A stretch of DNA of 35,276 bases from an uncultured Bacilli bacterium (GCA_944368945.1 CALVXH010000009.1:1-35276); one strand, 5' to 3'; numbered from the stretch's first letter, positions 26,200-34,833 are shown. Made by a program: numbers and translations. Notes: generated from the sequence alone by a model not told the origin.

Positions 26200-27096
26200 A
26201 TGAAAGAAAAAGTTAAGTGCAAAAAATGCGGTTTATTAATTGATAGTGATTTAGATACTTGTCCTTATTGTGGATTTCCTCAAGATAAGGATTTAGTTAA
26301 TGAGAGTACTATTGAATCTAAAGATCAAAATGAAAATAGTGAAGAGCCAAAAAGAAAAATTCGCTTTTTTGATTTTCCATCTCAAACATTATCAATTAGT
26401 TTTTTAAAATCTATAATCTTGTTTTTTGTAGGATTAATTGTTTTAAACTTATTAGCTACTTTATTTCAAGTAATTTCAGCAACTACAAATAACTTATATT
26501 TTTTAAATAATATTCAATATTCAGCCGCTATAAATTTTTCAGTTTATGCAATATTACTCGGTATTTTTGTAATTATATTAAATAAAGACATAATTAATTA
26601 TCTTAAACAATTTAAAAATAAAATGCGTTGGCTTGAAGGACTTGGATTTGGTTTCTTCTTAATGATAGTTTCTAGTGCAGTAACGATCATTTTTAGATTA
26701 TTTGACCAATCAACCGGATCTAATGCAAATGAACAAGGAGTTGATGCAATTACTACTTCTTATCCTATACTATCTTTACTTATTTTTGGAATTGTAGGCC
26801 CAATTTGCGAAGAATTAACTTATAGAGCAGGTTTATTTACTGCAATTAAAAAATATAATAGAATTTTTGCTTATATAGGAACAGCTGTTATTTTTGGACT
26901 AATTCACTTTGATTTTTCTAGTTTTGGAACCCCATCCTTAGTTAGCGAATTAATAAACATTCCTAGTTATATAGTAAGTGGGTTATTACTTTGCTATTTT
27001 TATGACTATAAAGGAATAGGTGCTAGTACAATTGCACATATAACAAATAACTTTATCGCTATATTAGTTCAAATTATTAGCATGTATTTATTATGA
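26200..27096 (+). CDS. Zinc-ribbon CPBP/CAAX-type intramembrane protease
   Basis: Multi-pass membrane protein of the CPBP (Abi/CAAX protease) family. A cytosolic zinc ribbon opens it (C7, C10, C21, C24), followed by a charged linker to about 55 and about seven or eight TM segments. Protease motifs are complete: EELTYR (E204, E205, R209), FGLIH (H236) and HITNN (H280, N284). In bacteria such proteins act in bacteriocin immunity, signal-protein cleavage or unknown processing. Here the partner is a TraX-like protein overlapping by 4 bp (ATGA). Translation starts without a Shine-Dalgarno from the divergent promoter. Length 298 aa. The substrate is unknown. Confidence 0.85.
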   Translation: MKEKVKCKKCGLLIDSDLDTCPYCGFPQDKDLVNESTIESKDQNENSEEPKRKIRFFDFPSQTLSISFLKSIILFFVGLIVLNLLATLFQVISATTNNLYFLNNIQYSAAINFSVYAILLGIFVIILNKDIINYLKQFKNKMRWLEGLGFGFFLMIVSSAVTIIFRLFDQSTGSNANEQGVDAITTSYPILSLLIFGIVGPICEELTYRAGLFTAIKKYNRIFAYIGTAVIFGLIHFDFSSFGTPSLVSELINIPSYIVSGLLLCYFYDYKGIGASTIAHITNNFIAILVQIISMYLL

Positions 27097-27983
27097 AAAA
27101 AGTATTAACACATTTTGATTTGAAGTTAATAGCTTTACTAGCTATGACTTTTGATCATATTGGAAAAATTTTAGATTTATTTTATCCAACTAACGACACA
27201 ATTAGTTTAATAAATTATATTTTTTCAATTATAGGTAGATTAGCATTCCCTTTATTTATCTTTTTAATCATTGAAGGATTTTATCACACTCATAATATAA
27301 AGAAATACTTTTTACGTTTAGGAATATTAGCTTTAGTAATTTATATAGGTATATTAGTTATTTATTATGTTCCTACTCTATCAAATGGCGAACCTATAAT
27401 TAAATTTGGAAATATCTTTATAGATTTATTATTAACTTTACTTTTTCTATATTTTGTAAGTAAAAAGAATTATTTATATCATTTAGTGGTTATCCCAATA
27501 ATTTTATATTTTGTTTTCTTCTTATTAGTTCAAACAAATATTATTTTAATTGATAATGATGTTTTATTAGGCTTAATTAGTGGCCTTGCTCCTCAATATG
27601 CTTTTATAACTCCTCTTTTATTAGTTTTATTTTATATATTTACTATTCTTAGTAATTTTTATTCATATAAAAAGGATAATACTTTGTCTTTTAATGAAGA
27701 AGGATTATTTGTTACTCCTAGTGTCATAAAAAGAAGTTATATTTTTTCATTTAGCATTCTTATATTAATAATTATTTTATATGCTTTAACTTATGTTGAA
27801 GGAATTGATTTAAACACAGATTTAGTAATTGATTCTTACTTTATTTTGGCAGTTATTCCTTTAATATTTTATGGTGGAGGAATCGGCAAAAATTCTAAAA
27901 TTATTCAGGGTGCATTTTATTTGTATTATCCGTTGTCTCTTTGTATTATCTACTTAGTAGTTTTGTTATCTACAATTATATAA
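27093..27983 (+). CDS. TraX-family membrane protein
   Basis: Polytopic membrane protein, 296 aa, with about eight hydrophobic segments. The N-terminal LKLIALLAMTFDHIGKI, with the DHIG hallmark at about 21-24, matches the TraX family. In the F plasmid TraX acetylates pilin, but chromosomal Firmicutes members have no known pilin and are only presumed acyltransferases. No conjugation genes are present. The ATG overlaps the stop of the CPBP protease, so the pair may act together on an envelope target (inference). Confidence 0.72.
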   Translation: MKKVLTHFDLKLIALLAMTFDHIGKILDLFYPTNDTISLINYIFSIIGRLAFPLFIFLIIEGFYHTHNIKKYFLRLGILALVIYIGILVIYYVPTLSNGEPIIKFGNIFIDLLLTLLFLYFVSKKNYLYHLVVIPIILYFVFFLLVQTNIILIDNDVLLGLISGLAPQYAFITPLLLVLFYIFTILSNFYSYKKDNTLSFNEEGLFVTPSVIKRSYIFSFSILILIIILYALTYVEGIDLNTDLVIDSYFILAVIPLIFYGGGIGKNSKIIQGAFYLYYPLSLCIIYLVVLLSTII

Positions 27984-28000
27984 TTTAAAGGAGGTACTTT

Positions 28001-28312
28001 ATGTTAATTCATTTAGGAAATAAAGAACAATTTAAGGAAGTAGTTAGTAAAGGTATTACACTTGTTGATTTTTTTGCCACATGGTGTGGACCATGCAGAA
28101 TGTTAACTCCAGAACTTGAAAAATTAGCTGAAAAAGATCAATCAATCAATGTTTTAAAAATTGATGTTGATGAATTCCAAGAATTAGCTGCTCAATTCAA
28201 TGTTCGCGCAGTTCCTACATTAGTCTTATTTAAAGACGGCCAAGTCGTTACAACAGGTTCAGGTTTTAGACCTTTAGCAAGTTTAGAACAATTCGTTGCT
28301 CAAGCTAAATAA
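28001..28312 (+). CDS. trxA: Thioredoxin
   Basis: Classical cytosolic thioredoxin of 103 aa with the active site WCGPC at 28-32 and the cis-Pro in RAVPTLV. It reduces disulfides, for example in ribonucleotide reductase or peroxiredoxins. AAGGAGGT sits 6 nt before the ATG, the strongest ribosome-binding site in this region. It lies 17 bp after the TraX-like gene with no terminator between, so it may be co-transcribed. It ends at a perfect hairpin terminator. Thioredoxin reductase is not in the window. Confidence 0.96.
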   Translation: MLIHLGNKEQFKEVVSKGITLVDFFATWCGPCRMLTPELEKLAEKDQSINVLKIDVDEFQELAAQFNVRAVPTLVLFKDGQVVTTGSGFRPLASLEQFVAQAK

Positions 28313-28331
28313 TATATAATTTTTGATTATT

Positions 28332-28362
28332 AAAACCGATAAGTTATGTGCTTATCGGTTTT
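28332..28362. terminator. Bidirectional terminator, trxA / small membrane gene
   Basis: AAAACCGATAAG and CTTATCGGTTTT form a perfect 12-bp stem around TTATGTG. It follows trxA by 20 bp, and its right end overlaps the stop codon of the leftward gene at 28361, so it serves both converging transcripts. Confidence 0.85.
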
Positions 28363-28657
28363 ATACTACAGCAATTAAGAATATTACAAACATTATAAGT
28401 GAAATAATTAATAGGATTACTCCTAAACTCATTCCAAAATTTGAAATGTCTTTTCCTTCTTTAATATTTTTTCTAGAGAAATGAACTCCAATTGAACTAA
28501 CGGCAATTGCAGCTAAAGATAAAGCTAATGATGCTACACTTAAATATAAATATACAAAAGATAAGCAGACAAAAATAAACGAAGCAACGCTTAATGCGCA
28601 TCCAATTATTCCACAAAAAGTAAATCTATATTTTTTTCTTTTTTCATTTTCTTCCAT
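28361..28657 (-). CDS. Small membrane protein, DUF4190-like
   Basis: 98-aa protein I do not recognise with certainty. A charged N-terminus (about 1-11) is followed by two close hydrophobic segments (about 13-55) and one at about 74-97; the middle NIKEGKDISNFGMSLGVI resembles small DUF4190-type proteins (G..LG.I). No catalytic motif is seen. It starts 1 nt after the stop of the VanZ-like gene and has no good ribosome-binding site, so it is probably translated by coupling. Its role is unknown. Confidence 0.65.
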   Translation of the reverse strand: MEENEKRKKYRFTFCGIIGCALSVASFIFVCLSFVYLYLSVASLALSLAAIAVSSIGVHFSRKNIKEGKDISNFGMSLGVILLIISLIMFVIFLIAVV

Positions 28658-28658
28658 A

Positions 28659-29162
28659 CTATAATTCTATATAATTTCCTTCTTTTTTTCCTTTAAAATA
28701 TACATAAATAAAATAGATTAAATAAAGAATGAATGGTATGGAGTATCCACTTAAATTAATTAACGTATCATTAGCGCTTGGTCCTCTACCTACACTTGAC
28801 ATTTGAATTACTTCAGTAATAATTGCAATAAATGCTCCAAAAATATAAAAACTTCCGAGTAGAAATAACTTTTGTCGCCAGTTCTTTTTATATAAAGCCA
28901 CGGAGGAAATAGCAAAAACTCCTGTAACTAAGAATAAACCAAAGTGTCCAATTAATTTTCTAACCAAATGTTTAACTATATCTGAATTTGGACCTACTTT
29001 AATATTAATATAACCCAAACTTTCAGAAATTATTTCTGTGACAATATTACTTTGCGCACTACTTGTTTCTCCATTAGCGAATGATAAATAAATTATCAAG
29101 GCACATAGTCCTAAGTAAATTAAAATTGATAAGAAGAATACGCATTCTCTAAATAATTTCAT
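28659..29162 (-). CDS. VanZ-like family membrane protein
   Basis: 167-aa protein with about four TM segments. VanZ hallmarks: RKLIGHFG at 68-75, EVIQ at 117-120 and GRGPSANDTLINLSG at 125-139, the family's R-x-x-x-x-D-x-x-x-N-x-x-G pattern. VanZ gives low-level teicoplanin resistance in enterococcal van clusters, but most chromosomal members are envelope proteins of unknown role, and no other van gene is here. TAAAAT lies 7 nt before the ATG and no Shine-Dalgarno is visible; alternatively it is in the O-antigen ligase-like transcript, 33 bp upstream. Confidence 0.82.
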   Translation of the reverse strand: MKLFRECVFFLSILIYLGLCALIIYLSFANGETSSAQSNIVTEIISESLGYINIKVGPNSDIVKHLVRKLIGHFGLFLVTGVFAISSVALYKKNWRQKLFLLGSFYIFGAFIAIITEVIQMSSVGRGPSANDTLINLSGYSIPFILYLIYFIYVYFKGKKEGNYIEL

Positions 29163-29195
29163 ATTAACTATTTTAGTTTAAATTTTGAGAGTTTA

Positions 29196-30638
29196 CTAAA
29201 TTTTTTTATTATATATTTTTATAGGTGAAATTATGTGACACCTATCTAAATATTCCTCGTATTCATAGTTAGGTATTACAACAAAATATAAGCCAAACAC
29301 CGCGCCAAAAAAGTTATTACTTAAAATAGGTATTGACTCTCCTAAACCATAAAAACATTGCGATATTAATAAAGAAATAAATACTAATAATATTAAAGGA
29401 TTTTCATCTCTAATTTTTACACATTTATTTAAAGAAATTAAAATAATTCCGATTATAAAGGCTAAATAAGGAATACCGCCTATAGCATAATATTCCACAA
29501 ATGTATTATGCATATAATAAATATATCCATATGTTCGAGGTACAATTAACTCAATTCCATATCCTAAGCCAAAAATATAATCCATACTATCTGCTTTTGA
29601 ATATATGTCAGATATAATAGTGAATCTATCTTTAAATAATTGTTTAAATAATGTGCTAAATAATTCATATAAAGTAATATTATTGTCACCGAACTTTATA
29701 CTTATATTTTTAAAGAAAAATGTGTCAAAAATTATAAATAATAGAATCAAGATAATTATTGAAATTAATATAGCCCCTAATTTAAAATTTCTTTTTAAAA
29801 TTACAAAAAGATATCCAATAAAATAGATAATAAAAAAGATAACTATAGAAAGTATTCCTGCTCTACTTTGACTAAAAAAGATAAATGGTATAAATATCAA
29901 ACTAAGTAAACCTAAATAATATTTTTTAGAAACTAAAGCTAAAAATATCATAGCAACAGCAGCACAATAAGTTGTATGGCCAAAAACATTTCCTATTCCA
30001 TAGAATGACTTAATTAAATTTTCACCATAATCTTTATCAACTAAGGAAAAATTTCTTAAAACATAGATATATTTATCAAGTTCTGTGCTTAATGAATAAA
30101 TAATACTAATTAAAGCATAAATTCCAACACAAACTAAAATTATCTCGATGAATACTTTCAAATTTTGCGTGCTTTTGTATAAAAAATAAAATGAAAATAT
30201 CATCATTATTTCTAAATAAAAACTAAAAAATGATTGTAGTCTATCGTTAAAATTAGGTGCGTTACCACTATAAGATGGGTTATATAAATGTGAATTATCT
30301 TTATTAAATATTAATACACCCATGTAAAGTAGCATTAACAAAAGTATTAATGTATAACCTATAAAAGTTGCATTAAATTTAAGTAAATTATTTTTATAAG
30401 CAATAAAAATAGCAAAGCCATATATGCATGTAATAATAATTGGTATAAGAACAATCAAGCCTATTGAAAGAGGTTCACCAAAAACCATAAAATCTGAAAA
30501 TTGACCAATGTTAGCTTCTAAAATTTGGCCATATACTAGACTTAACCCAATAGCACTAAAAATAATTGTAAAGTAGGCTATATCAAAATATTTATTTAAT
30601 AAATATCTCACAATTAATATGTTACTCTTAATAAACAT
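29196..30638 (-). CDS. O-antigen ligase/polymerase-like membrane protein
   Basis: 480-aa protein with about 11-12 TM segments and a long loop around 305-370. It fits the Wzy/WaaL (O-antigen ligase-like) family: SQSRAG at 256-261 is the usual SxSRxG motif and MHNTFVEYYAIGGIPYLAF (from about 376, H377) is the typical HN-(x)n-E-x-G region. In Gram-positives these proteins polymerise or attach glycans to wall or lipid carriers. No glycosyltransferase or Wzx is nearby, so the glycan is unknown. Upstream of the ATG there is no Shine-Dalgarno. Confidence 0.78.
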   Translation of the reverse strand: MFIKSNILIVRYLLNKYFDIAYFTIIFSAIGLSLVYGQILEANIGQFSDFMVFGEPLSIGLIVLIPIIITCIYGFAIFIAYKNNLLKFNATFIGYTLILLLMLLYMGVLIFNKDNSHLYNPSYSGNAPNFNDRLQSFFSFYLEIMMIFSFYFLYKSTQNLKVFIEIILVCVGIYALISIIYSLSTELDKYIYVLRNFSLVDKDYGENLIKSFYGIGNVFGHTTYCAAVAMIFLALVSKKYYLGLLSLIFIPFIFFSQSRAGILSIVIFFIIYFIGYLFVILKRNFKLGAILISIIILILLFIIFDTFFFKNISIKFGDNNITLYELFSTLFKQLFKDRFTIISDIYSKADSMDYIFGLGYGIELIVPRTYGYIYYMHNTFVEYYAIGGIPYLAFIIGIILISLNKCVKIRDENPLILLVFISLLISQCFYGLGESIPILSNNFFGAVFGLYFVVIPNYEYEEYLDRCHIISPIKIYNKKI

Positions 30639-30733
30639 TTTATTCTATTTAGATTATTAATAATATTTCATTTTATATTTTGTATTACAATTGACTATTT
30701 TATTGATAGCTTATTAAAACACTTTTAGTTGCC

Positions 30734-30760
30734 AAAAAAGAGCCATCAAATGGCTCTTTT
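30734..30760 (-). terminator. Rho-independent terminator after nrdD
   Basis: On the minus strand AAAAGAGCCAT and ATGGCTCTTTT pair perfectly (11 bp) around TTG and are followed by further T. It lies about 20 bp past the nrdD stop. The 30639-30733 remainder is the AT-rich upstream region of the O-antigen ligase-like gene; TTGTAA, 19 nt, TATTAT is a weak promoter guess. Confidence 0.87.
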
Positions 30761-30780
30761 GAGGATATAAGTTATTTTTA

Positions 30781-33192
30781 TTACTTATTAATATAATTAA
30801 GAATATTTGGTAATGATGATATAACATCAAAGTTCTTATTCTTATGTGAAACAAGAAGTGTAGGTGCAGCTGAGATATGATACTTATTAACAAGATCTTC
30901 TCTTGTTGTTGCATCTATTGTTGTAACTGAAATTCCTTTGTCGTGCATTACTCTTTGAACGATTTTACAGTTTGGACATGTTGGAGTTGTAAATAATACA
31001 TATTCATCACCATCACTATGAACTTCATTATTTACATTGTTTTCTTTAACTTCTGGTTTGCTCTCATGAGCTTCGCAATTGCAATTTTCATGATGTAAAG
31101 AATGATCGTGTGGTTGATATTTTTCGTTCATGACATCATAAGTTTTACGATCATGGAATTCTTCTAACTTACCATCATTCCAGTTTTGAACTGGTCTATA
31201 GTAACCTGTGATTCTTGAATAAACTTCTGTTTTCTTTCCACAGTGTGGGCATGCATAAACTTCACCTTTAATATATCCGTGTTCTTTACAAACTGAATAT
31301 GTTGGAGAAATTGTATAGTAAGGTAAACGGTAGTTTTGAGCAATCTTTCTGACTAAGGCTGCTGCTGCTTTCCAATCAGGTAACTTTTCACCTAAGAATG
31401 TATGGAAGACTGTTCCGCTTGTGTATAATGTTTGGAATCTATCTTCAATATCTAAGGCTGTAAAGATATCATCTGTAAATCCAACTGGTAAATGGCTTGA
31501 ATTTGTATAGTATGGGGTTCTTCCATTTTCAGTTGCTGTAATAATATCTGGATATTTTTCTTTATCGTGTTTAGCTAATCTATAACTTGTTGATTCAGCT
31601 GGTGTAGCTTCTAAGTTATATAAATCGCCATATTCTTCTTGATATTTAACAAGTCTTTCTCTCATATGATTTAATACTTCTTCAGTAAAATCTTGAGCGT
31701 TCGCATGTGTTAAATCTTCTTTAATCCAATTAGCATTTAAGCAAGTTTCGTTCATACCAACAAGACCAATTGTTGAGAAGTGATTGTTAAATGTTCCTAA
31801 ATAATGCTTTGTATATGGATATAAGCCATCATCAAGGAGTTTTGAAATAACTTTTCTCTTGATTTTAAGTGATCTAGCAGCAATATCCATCATATGATCA
31901 AGTCTTTGATAGAATTCTTCTTTGTCTTTAGAAAGATATGCGATACGTGGCATATTAATTGTAACAACACCAACAGAACCAGTTGATTCGCCACTGCCAA
32001 AGTAGCCACCACTCTTCTTTCTTAATTCTCTTAAGTCAAGTCTTAATCTACAGCACATACTTCTAACATCGCTTGGTTGCATATCACTATTAACATAGTT
32101 TGAGAAGTATGGTGTTCCGTATTTTGCTGTCATTTCGAATAATAATCTATTATTCTCTGTATCACTCCAGTCAAAGTCTTTAGTAATTGAATATGTTGGG
32201 ATTGGGTATTGGAAGCCTCTTCCATTAGCATCACCTTCAATCATAATTTCGATGAATGCTTTGTTAACCATATCCATTTCTTTTTTACAATCTTTATATT
32301 TGAATGGCATTAGTTTGCCACCAACAATACAATTTTGTTCAGCTAAGTCGTTTGGTACAGTCCAGTCTAATGTGATATTTGTAAATGGTGCTTGTGTACC
32401 CCATCTAGCAGGAATATTACATCCATAAACAAATGATTCAATACACTTTTTAACTTCTTCGTAACTTAAGTTATCAGTTTTAACAAATGGTGCTAAATAT
32501 GTATCAAACGATGAGAATGCTTGAGCGCCAGCCCATTCGTTTTGCATGATTCCTAAGAAGTTTACCATTTGGTTACAAAGGACTGAGAGATGTTTTGCAG
32601 GTGCACTTGTAATCTTTCCTGTAACACCACCTAAGCCTTCTTGAATTAATTGCTTTAAGCTCCAACCTGCACAATATCCACTTAGCATACTTAAATCATG
32701 AAGATGGATATCTGCATTTCTATGCGCATTAGCAATTTCCTCATCATATATTTCACTTAGCCAATAATTAGCTGTGATAGCTCCACTATTAGATAAGATT
32801 AATCCACCAATAGAGTAAGTAACTGTTGAGTTTTCTTTAACACGCCAATCTGTCTCTTTAATATAACTATCAACAATCTTTTTGTAGTCGAGGGTAGTAT
32901 TAATTGTTCTTAATTTTTCATGATTTTTTCTATATAAAATATAGCTTTTTGCAACATCAACATATCCTGCTTCCATTAAGACTGCTTCAACTAAATCTTG
33001 AATGTCTTCAACAGAAATTTTGTTGTCTTTAATTTTTGAATCAAATCTAGCAGTAACTTGAAGTGCTAACATATCAAGTTGAACTTGATCTGCTTCTCTA
33101 TTTACGCTCTTAAAAGCTTTTCCAATTGCCTTTGAAATCTTTGTAATATCGAATAAAACAATGCTGCCGTCTCTTTTTAATACTTTATACAT
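30781..33192 (-). CDS. nrdD: Anaerobic ribonucleotide reductase with C-terminal redoxin domain
   Basis: Class III glycyl-radical enzyme that makes deoxyribonucleotides without oxygen. Order of parts: ATP-cone (about 1-95), catalytic barrel with SGYCAGWSL and MCCRL cysteines, zinc site (C635, H638, C648, C651), and glycyl-radical motif RITGYYRPVQNWNDGK (G663 predicted). Beyond the normal end there is a His/Cys-rich linker (about 694-709, HDHSLHHENCNCEAH), an acidic stretch and a roughly 75-residue redoxin fold with CPNC (C739, C742) and the cis-Pro AAPT. Class III enzymes that use thioredoxin or glutaredoxin instead of formate are known; here the reductant may be built in (inference). ATG at 33192 is preceded by AGGAGG at 7 nt. 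It lies 10 bp after nrdG. Confidence 0.95.
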   Translation of the reverse strand: MYKVLKRDGSIVLFDITKISKAIGKAFKSVNREADQVQLDMLALQVTARFDSKIKDNKISVEDIQDLVEAVLMEAGYVDVAKSYILYRKNHEKLRTINTTLDYKKIVDSYIKETDWRVKENSTVTYSIGGLILSNSGAITANYWLSEIYDEEIANAHRNADIHLHDLSMLSGYCAGWSLKQLIQEGLGGVTGKITSAPAKHLSVLCNQMVNFLGIMQNEWAGAQAFSSFDTYLAPFVKTDNLSYEEVKKCIESFVYGCNIPARWGTQAPFTNITLDWTVPNDLAEQNCIVGGKLMPFKYKDCKKEMDMVNKAFIEIMIEGDANGRGFQYPIPTYSITKDFDWSDTENNRLLFEMTAKYGTPYFSNYVNSDMQPSDVRSMCCRLRLDLRELRKKSGGYFGSGESTGSVGVVTINMPRIAYLSKDKEEFYQRLDHMMDIAARSLKIKRKVISKLLDDGLYPYTKHYLGTFNNHFSTIGLVGMNETCLNANWIKEDLTHANAQDFTEEVLNHMRERLVKYQEEYGDLYNLEATPAESTSYRLAKHDKEKYPDIITATENGRTPYYTNSSHLPVGFTDDIFTALDIEDRFQTLYTSGTVFHTFLGEKLPDWKAAAALVRKIAQNYRLPYYTISPTYSVCKEHGYIKGEVYACPHCGKKTEVYSRITGYYRPVQNWNDGKLEEFHDRKTYDVMNEKYQPHDHSLHHENCNCEAHESKPEVKENNVNNEVHSDGDEYVLFTTPTCPNCKIVQRVMHDKGISVTTIDATTREDLVNKYHISAAPTLLVSHKNKNFDVISSLPNILNYINK

Positions 33193-33202
33193 AATCTCCC
33201 TC

Positions 33203-33898
33203 CTAATCTTCCCCTCGTATAAATGCATTTATGCCTAACGTTTTTAATATATTTAGATAATTCTTCATTTCTTCATCTGTAGGAGCATGTAAACCTCTTG
33301 ATATGCATGTATCTGAATCTTCAAATTTTTGTAAATAGTATTTTGAAGCACCTTGTAAGGTCTTTGCAATATCAATAAAATCGCTTACATTATGATATTC
33401 TTTAACAACGGTTGTCCTAAACTCGTATGGTATTGTTCCTCTTTTTAGGAAATCAATCGATTTTTGTATTTTGCTAGTATCTACAAATTTAATACCGGTT
33501 GTTAAATCATATTTTTGAAATGAATTTTTGATGTCCATCGCAACATAATCAACTAATTTATTATTAACTAGATCAATTAATGCATCTGGATTATATCCAT
33601 TAGTATCTAACTTCACTTTTAATCCGAGCATTTTAACCTTTTTCAATAAATCAGCTAAATCTTTATGAAGCGTTGGCTCCCCACCAGTAAAACATACTCC
33701 ATCAAGAACATTTTTCCTTTTTTCTATAAAATCTAATATTTCCTCTTCTGTATAGTATGTTGTTTTTGCCTCTGGAAGAACCAAATCTTTATTCTGGCAG
33801 AAAGGACATCTGAAGTTACAGCCCTTTAAGAAGATGGTGCACGCAACGTGGTTAGGAAAATCTAGCAAAGTAAGTTTTTGCAACCCTGAAATTAACAC
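33203..33898 (-). CDS. nrdG: Anaerobic ribonucleotide reductase-activating protein
   Basis: Radical SAM activase that installs the glycyl radical on NrdD. The cluster motif GCNFRCPFCQN gives C27, C31 and C34 (CxxxCxxC), and the SAM-binding GGEPTLH follows. At 231 aa it is longer than E. coli NrdG (154 aa) and resembles the longer type that carries a fuller radical SAM barrel. I chose GTG at 33898 because AGAGGT lies 6-7 nt upstream; the TTG at 33904 is too close to it. It precedes nrdD in one operon, the reverse of E. coli nrdD-nrdG. The Fe-S cluster could be delivered by the Mrp-type carrier in this window (inference). Confidence 0.93.
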   Translation of the reverse strand: MLISGLQKLTLLDFPNHVACTIFLKGCNFRCPFCQNKDLVLPEAKTTYYTEEEILDFIEKRKNVLDGVCFTGGEPTLHKDLADLLKKVKMLGLKVKLDTNGYNPDALIDLVNNKLVDYVAMDIKNSFQKYDLTTGIKFVDTSKIQKSIDFLKRGTIPYEFRTTVVKEYHNVSDFIDIAKTLQGASKYYLQKFEDSDTCISRGLHAPTDEEMKNYLNILKTLGINAFIRGED

Positions 33899-34001
33899 TA
33901 ACAATCACCTCTCTTATACTTATTTTCGACTGCTATTTAATGTTAAATGCAAAGAGGTTTTTTTACAAGAAGCGAAAATCAAAAAAACTGCAAAAACAAA
34001 G

Positions 34002-34023
34002 TTTTAGTAGTTTTTTAGTAGTT
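34002..34023. repeat. Two exact tandem 11-bp repeats upstream of nrdG
   Basis: TTTTAGTAGTT occurs twice back to back, one helical turn apart, 104-125 bp upstream of the nrdG start. A spacing of 11 bp is typical for direct-repeat sites of dimeric regulators. A weak promoter guess (minus strand TTGTAA, 17 nt, TAACAT) lies between it and nrdG. Confidence 0.45.
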
Positions 34024-34046
34024 TTAATTTTAGGCCGTTCTTACAA

Positions 34047-34061
34047 TTTGACAATGTCAAA
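34047..34061. repeat. Perfect short palindrome between hlyIII and nrdG
   Basis: TTTGACA and TGTCAAA are exact complements around one A. It lacks a clear T-run, so it is more like an operator than a terminator. It does not resemble the NrdR box. The 33899-34077 gap holds no gene. Confidence 0.4.
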
Positions 34062-34077
34062 AATTTAATAATTAAAC

Positions 34078-34794
34078 TTATAAAACAAAAAGGTAAACAC
34101 TTAAGAATTGTAAAATGATTCCAGCACTTACAAACCAATGAAATACAGTATGAAACCAAACACTATATTTTTTACCTATACCATATAAAATTGAACCTAT
34201 AGAAAAAGATATTCCACCACTAAGAAGTAGTAAAAACCCTTCAATTCCTAATGTTTTATAGAGCTCGACACAATTTACGACGATTAACCATCCAGCACAT
34301 AAATATATAATCATAGATAAAGCGCTGTACTTTTTTATATTCACTGAATTCATAGTAATACCTAAAGCGATACAGCTCCAAACTAAAGCAAAAATTAACC
34401 ATCCGCTCCATTCAGTTCCACTTAATCCCCATAAAGGTAAACTTCTCATTGTAATAAGGCAAAATGGAGTATACGTTCCTGCAACAAGGAAGAATACAAA
34501 GTCATGATCTAATACTCTTAGAACACGCTTACCATTATTTTTAGCAAGTGAATGATAAATACAGCTAATTGTCATACAAACAATAATAGAAAAACCATAA
34601 ATTGCACATGAAGCATATGCGTAAGGATCATTAACACTTATATGCATTCCATTAGGAGTATAAATTCCAGCAATCTTTAACATCATTAAAATAAAAGCAA
34701 CGATTCCAAATAGTGCTGTTAATCCATGGCTTATCGAATTCCATAGTTCGTGACGTAATTTATAATCAGGTAATTCTATTTCTCTAACACTCAT
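34078..34794 (-). CDS. Hemolysin III / PAQR family membrane protein
   Basis: 238-aa seven-TM protein of the hemolysin III (YqfA/PAQR) family. Typical conserved sites: HELWNSISHG near the N-terminus, Ser and His in SCIYHSL, Asp in LDHDFVFFLVAGTYTP and the C-terminal H-x3-H in WFHTVFHWFVSAG. In the adiponectin-receptor relatives these His form a zinc site of a ceramidase-like hydrolase; bacterial members affect membrane lipid balance, and the haemolysin name comes from Bacillus cereus. TTGGAG lies 7 nt before the ATG. It is monocistronic, with an inverted repeat in the leader. Confidence 0.88.
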   Translation of the reverse strand: MSVREIELPDYKLRHELWNSISHGLTALFGIVAFILMMLKIAGIYTPNGMHISVNDPYAYASCAIYGFSIIVCMTISCIYHSLAKNNGKRVLRVLDHDFVFFLVAGTYTPFCLITMRSLPLWGLSGTEWSGWLIFALVWSCIALGITMNSVNIKKYSALSMIIYLCAGWLIVVNCVELYKTLGIEGFLLLLSGGISFSIGSILYGIGKKYSVWFHTVFHWFVSAGIILQFLSVYLFVL

Positions 34795-34805
34795 AATTTC
34801 TCCAA

Positions 34806-34824
34806 TCTAGTAATCAATACTAGA
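34806..34824 (-). repeat. Inverted repeat in the hlyIII leader
   Basis: TCTAGTA and TACTAGA are exact 7-bp complements around ATCAA. The repeat lies between the candidate -10 and the ribosome-binding site of the hemolysin III gene, where a repressor would block transcription or a hairpin would form at the mRNA 5' end. Confidence 0.45.
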
Positions 34825-34833
34825 ACACTTATT

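Noticed and set aside
27093-27983. Conjugative element marked by TraX
   Set aside because: No other transfer, relaxase or integrase gene; chromosomal TraX-like proteins are common in Firmicutes.
28659-29162. Glycopeptide resistance gene vanZ
   Set aside because: Family match only; no vanA/B ligase, vanX, vanH or regulator is nearby.
30714-30914. Minus-strand 66-aa ORF at the nrdD end
   Set aside because: Other frame of nrdD running through its terminator; composition is not protein-like.
33899-34077. SD-sequestering leader for nrdG
   Set aside because: ACCTCT at about 33951 could pair with AGAGGT of the RBS, but 6 bp over a 40-nt loop is too weak to claim.
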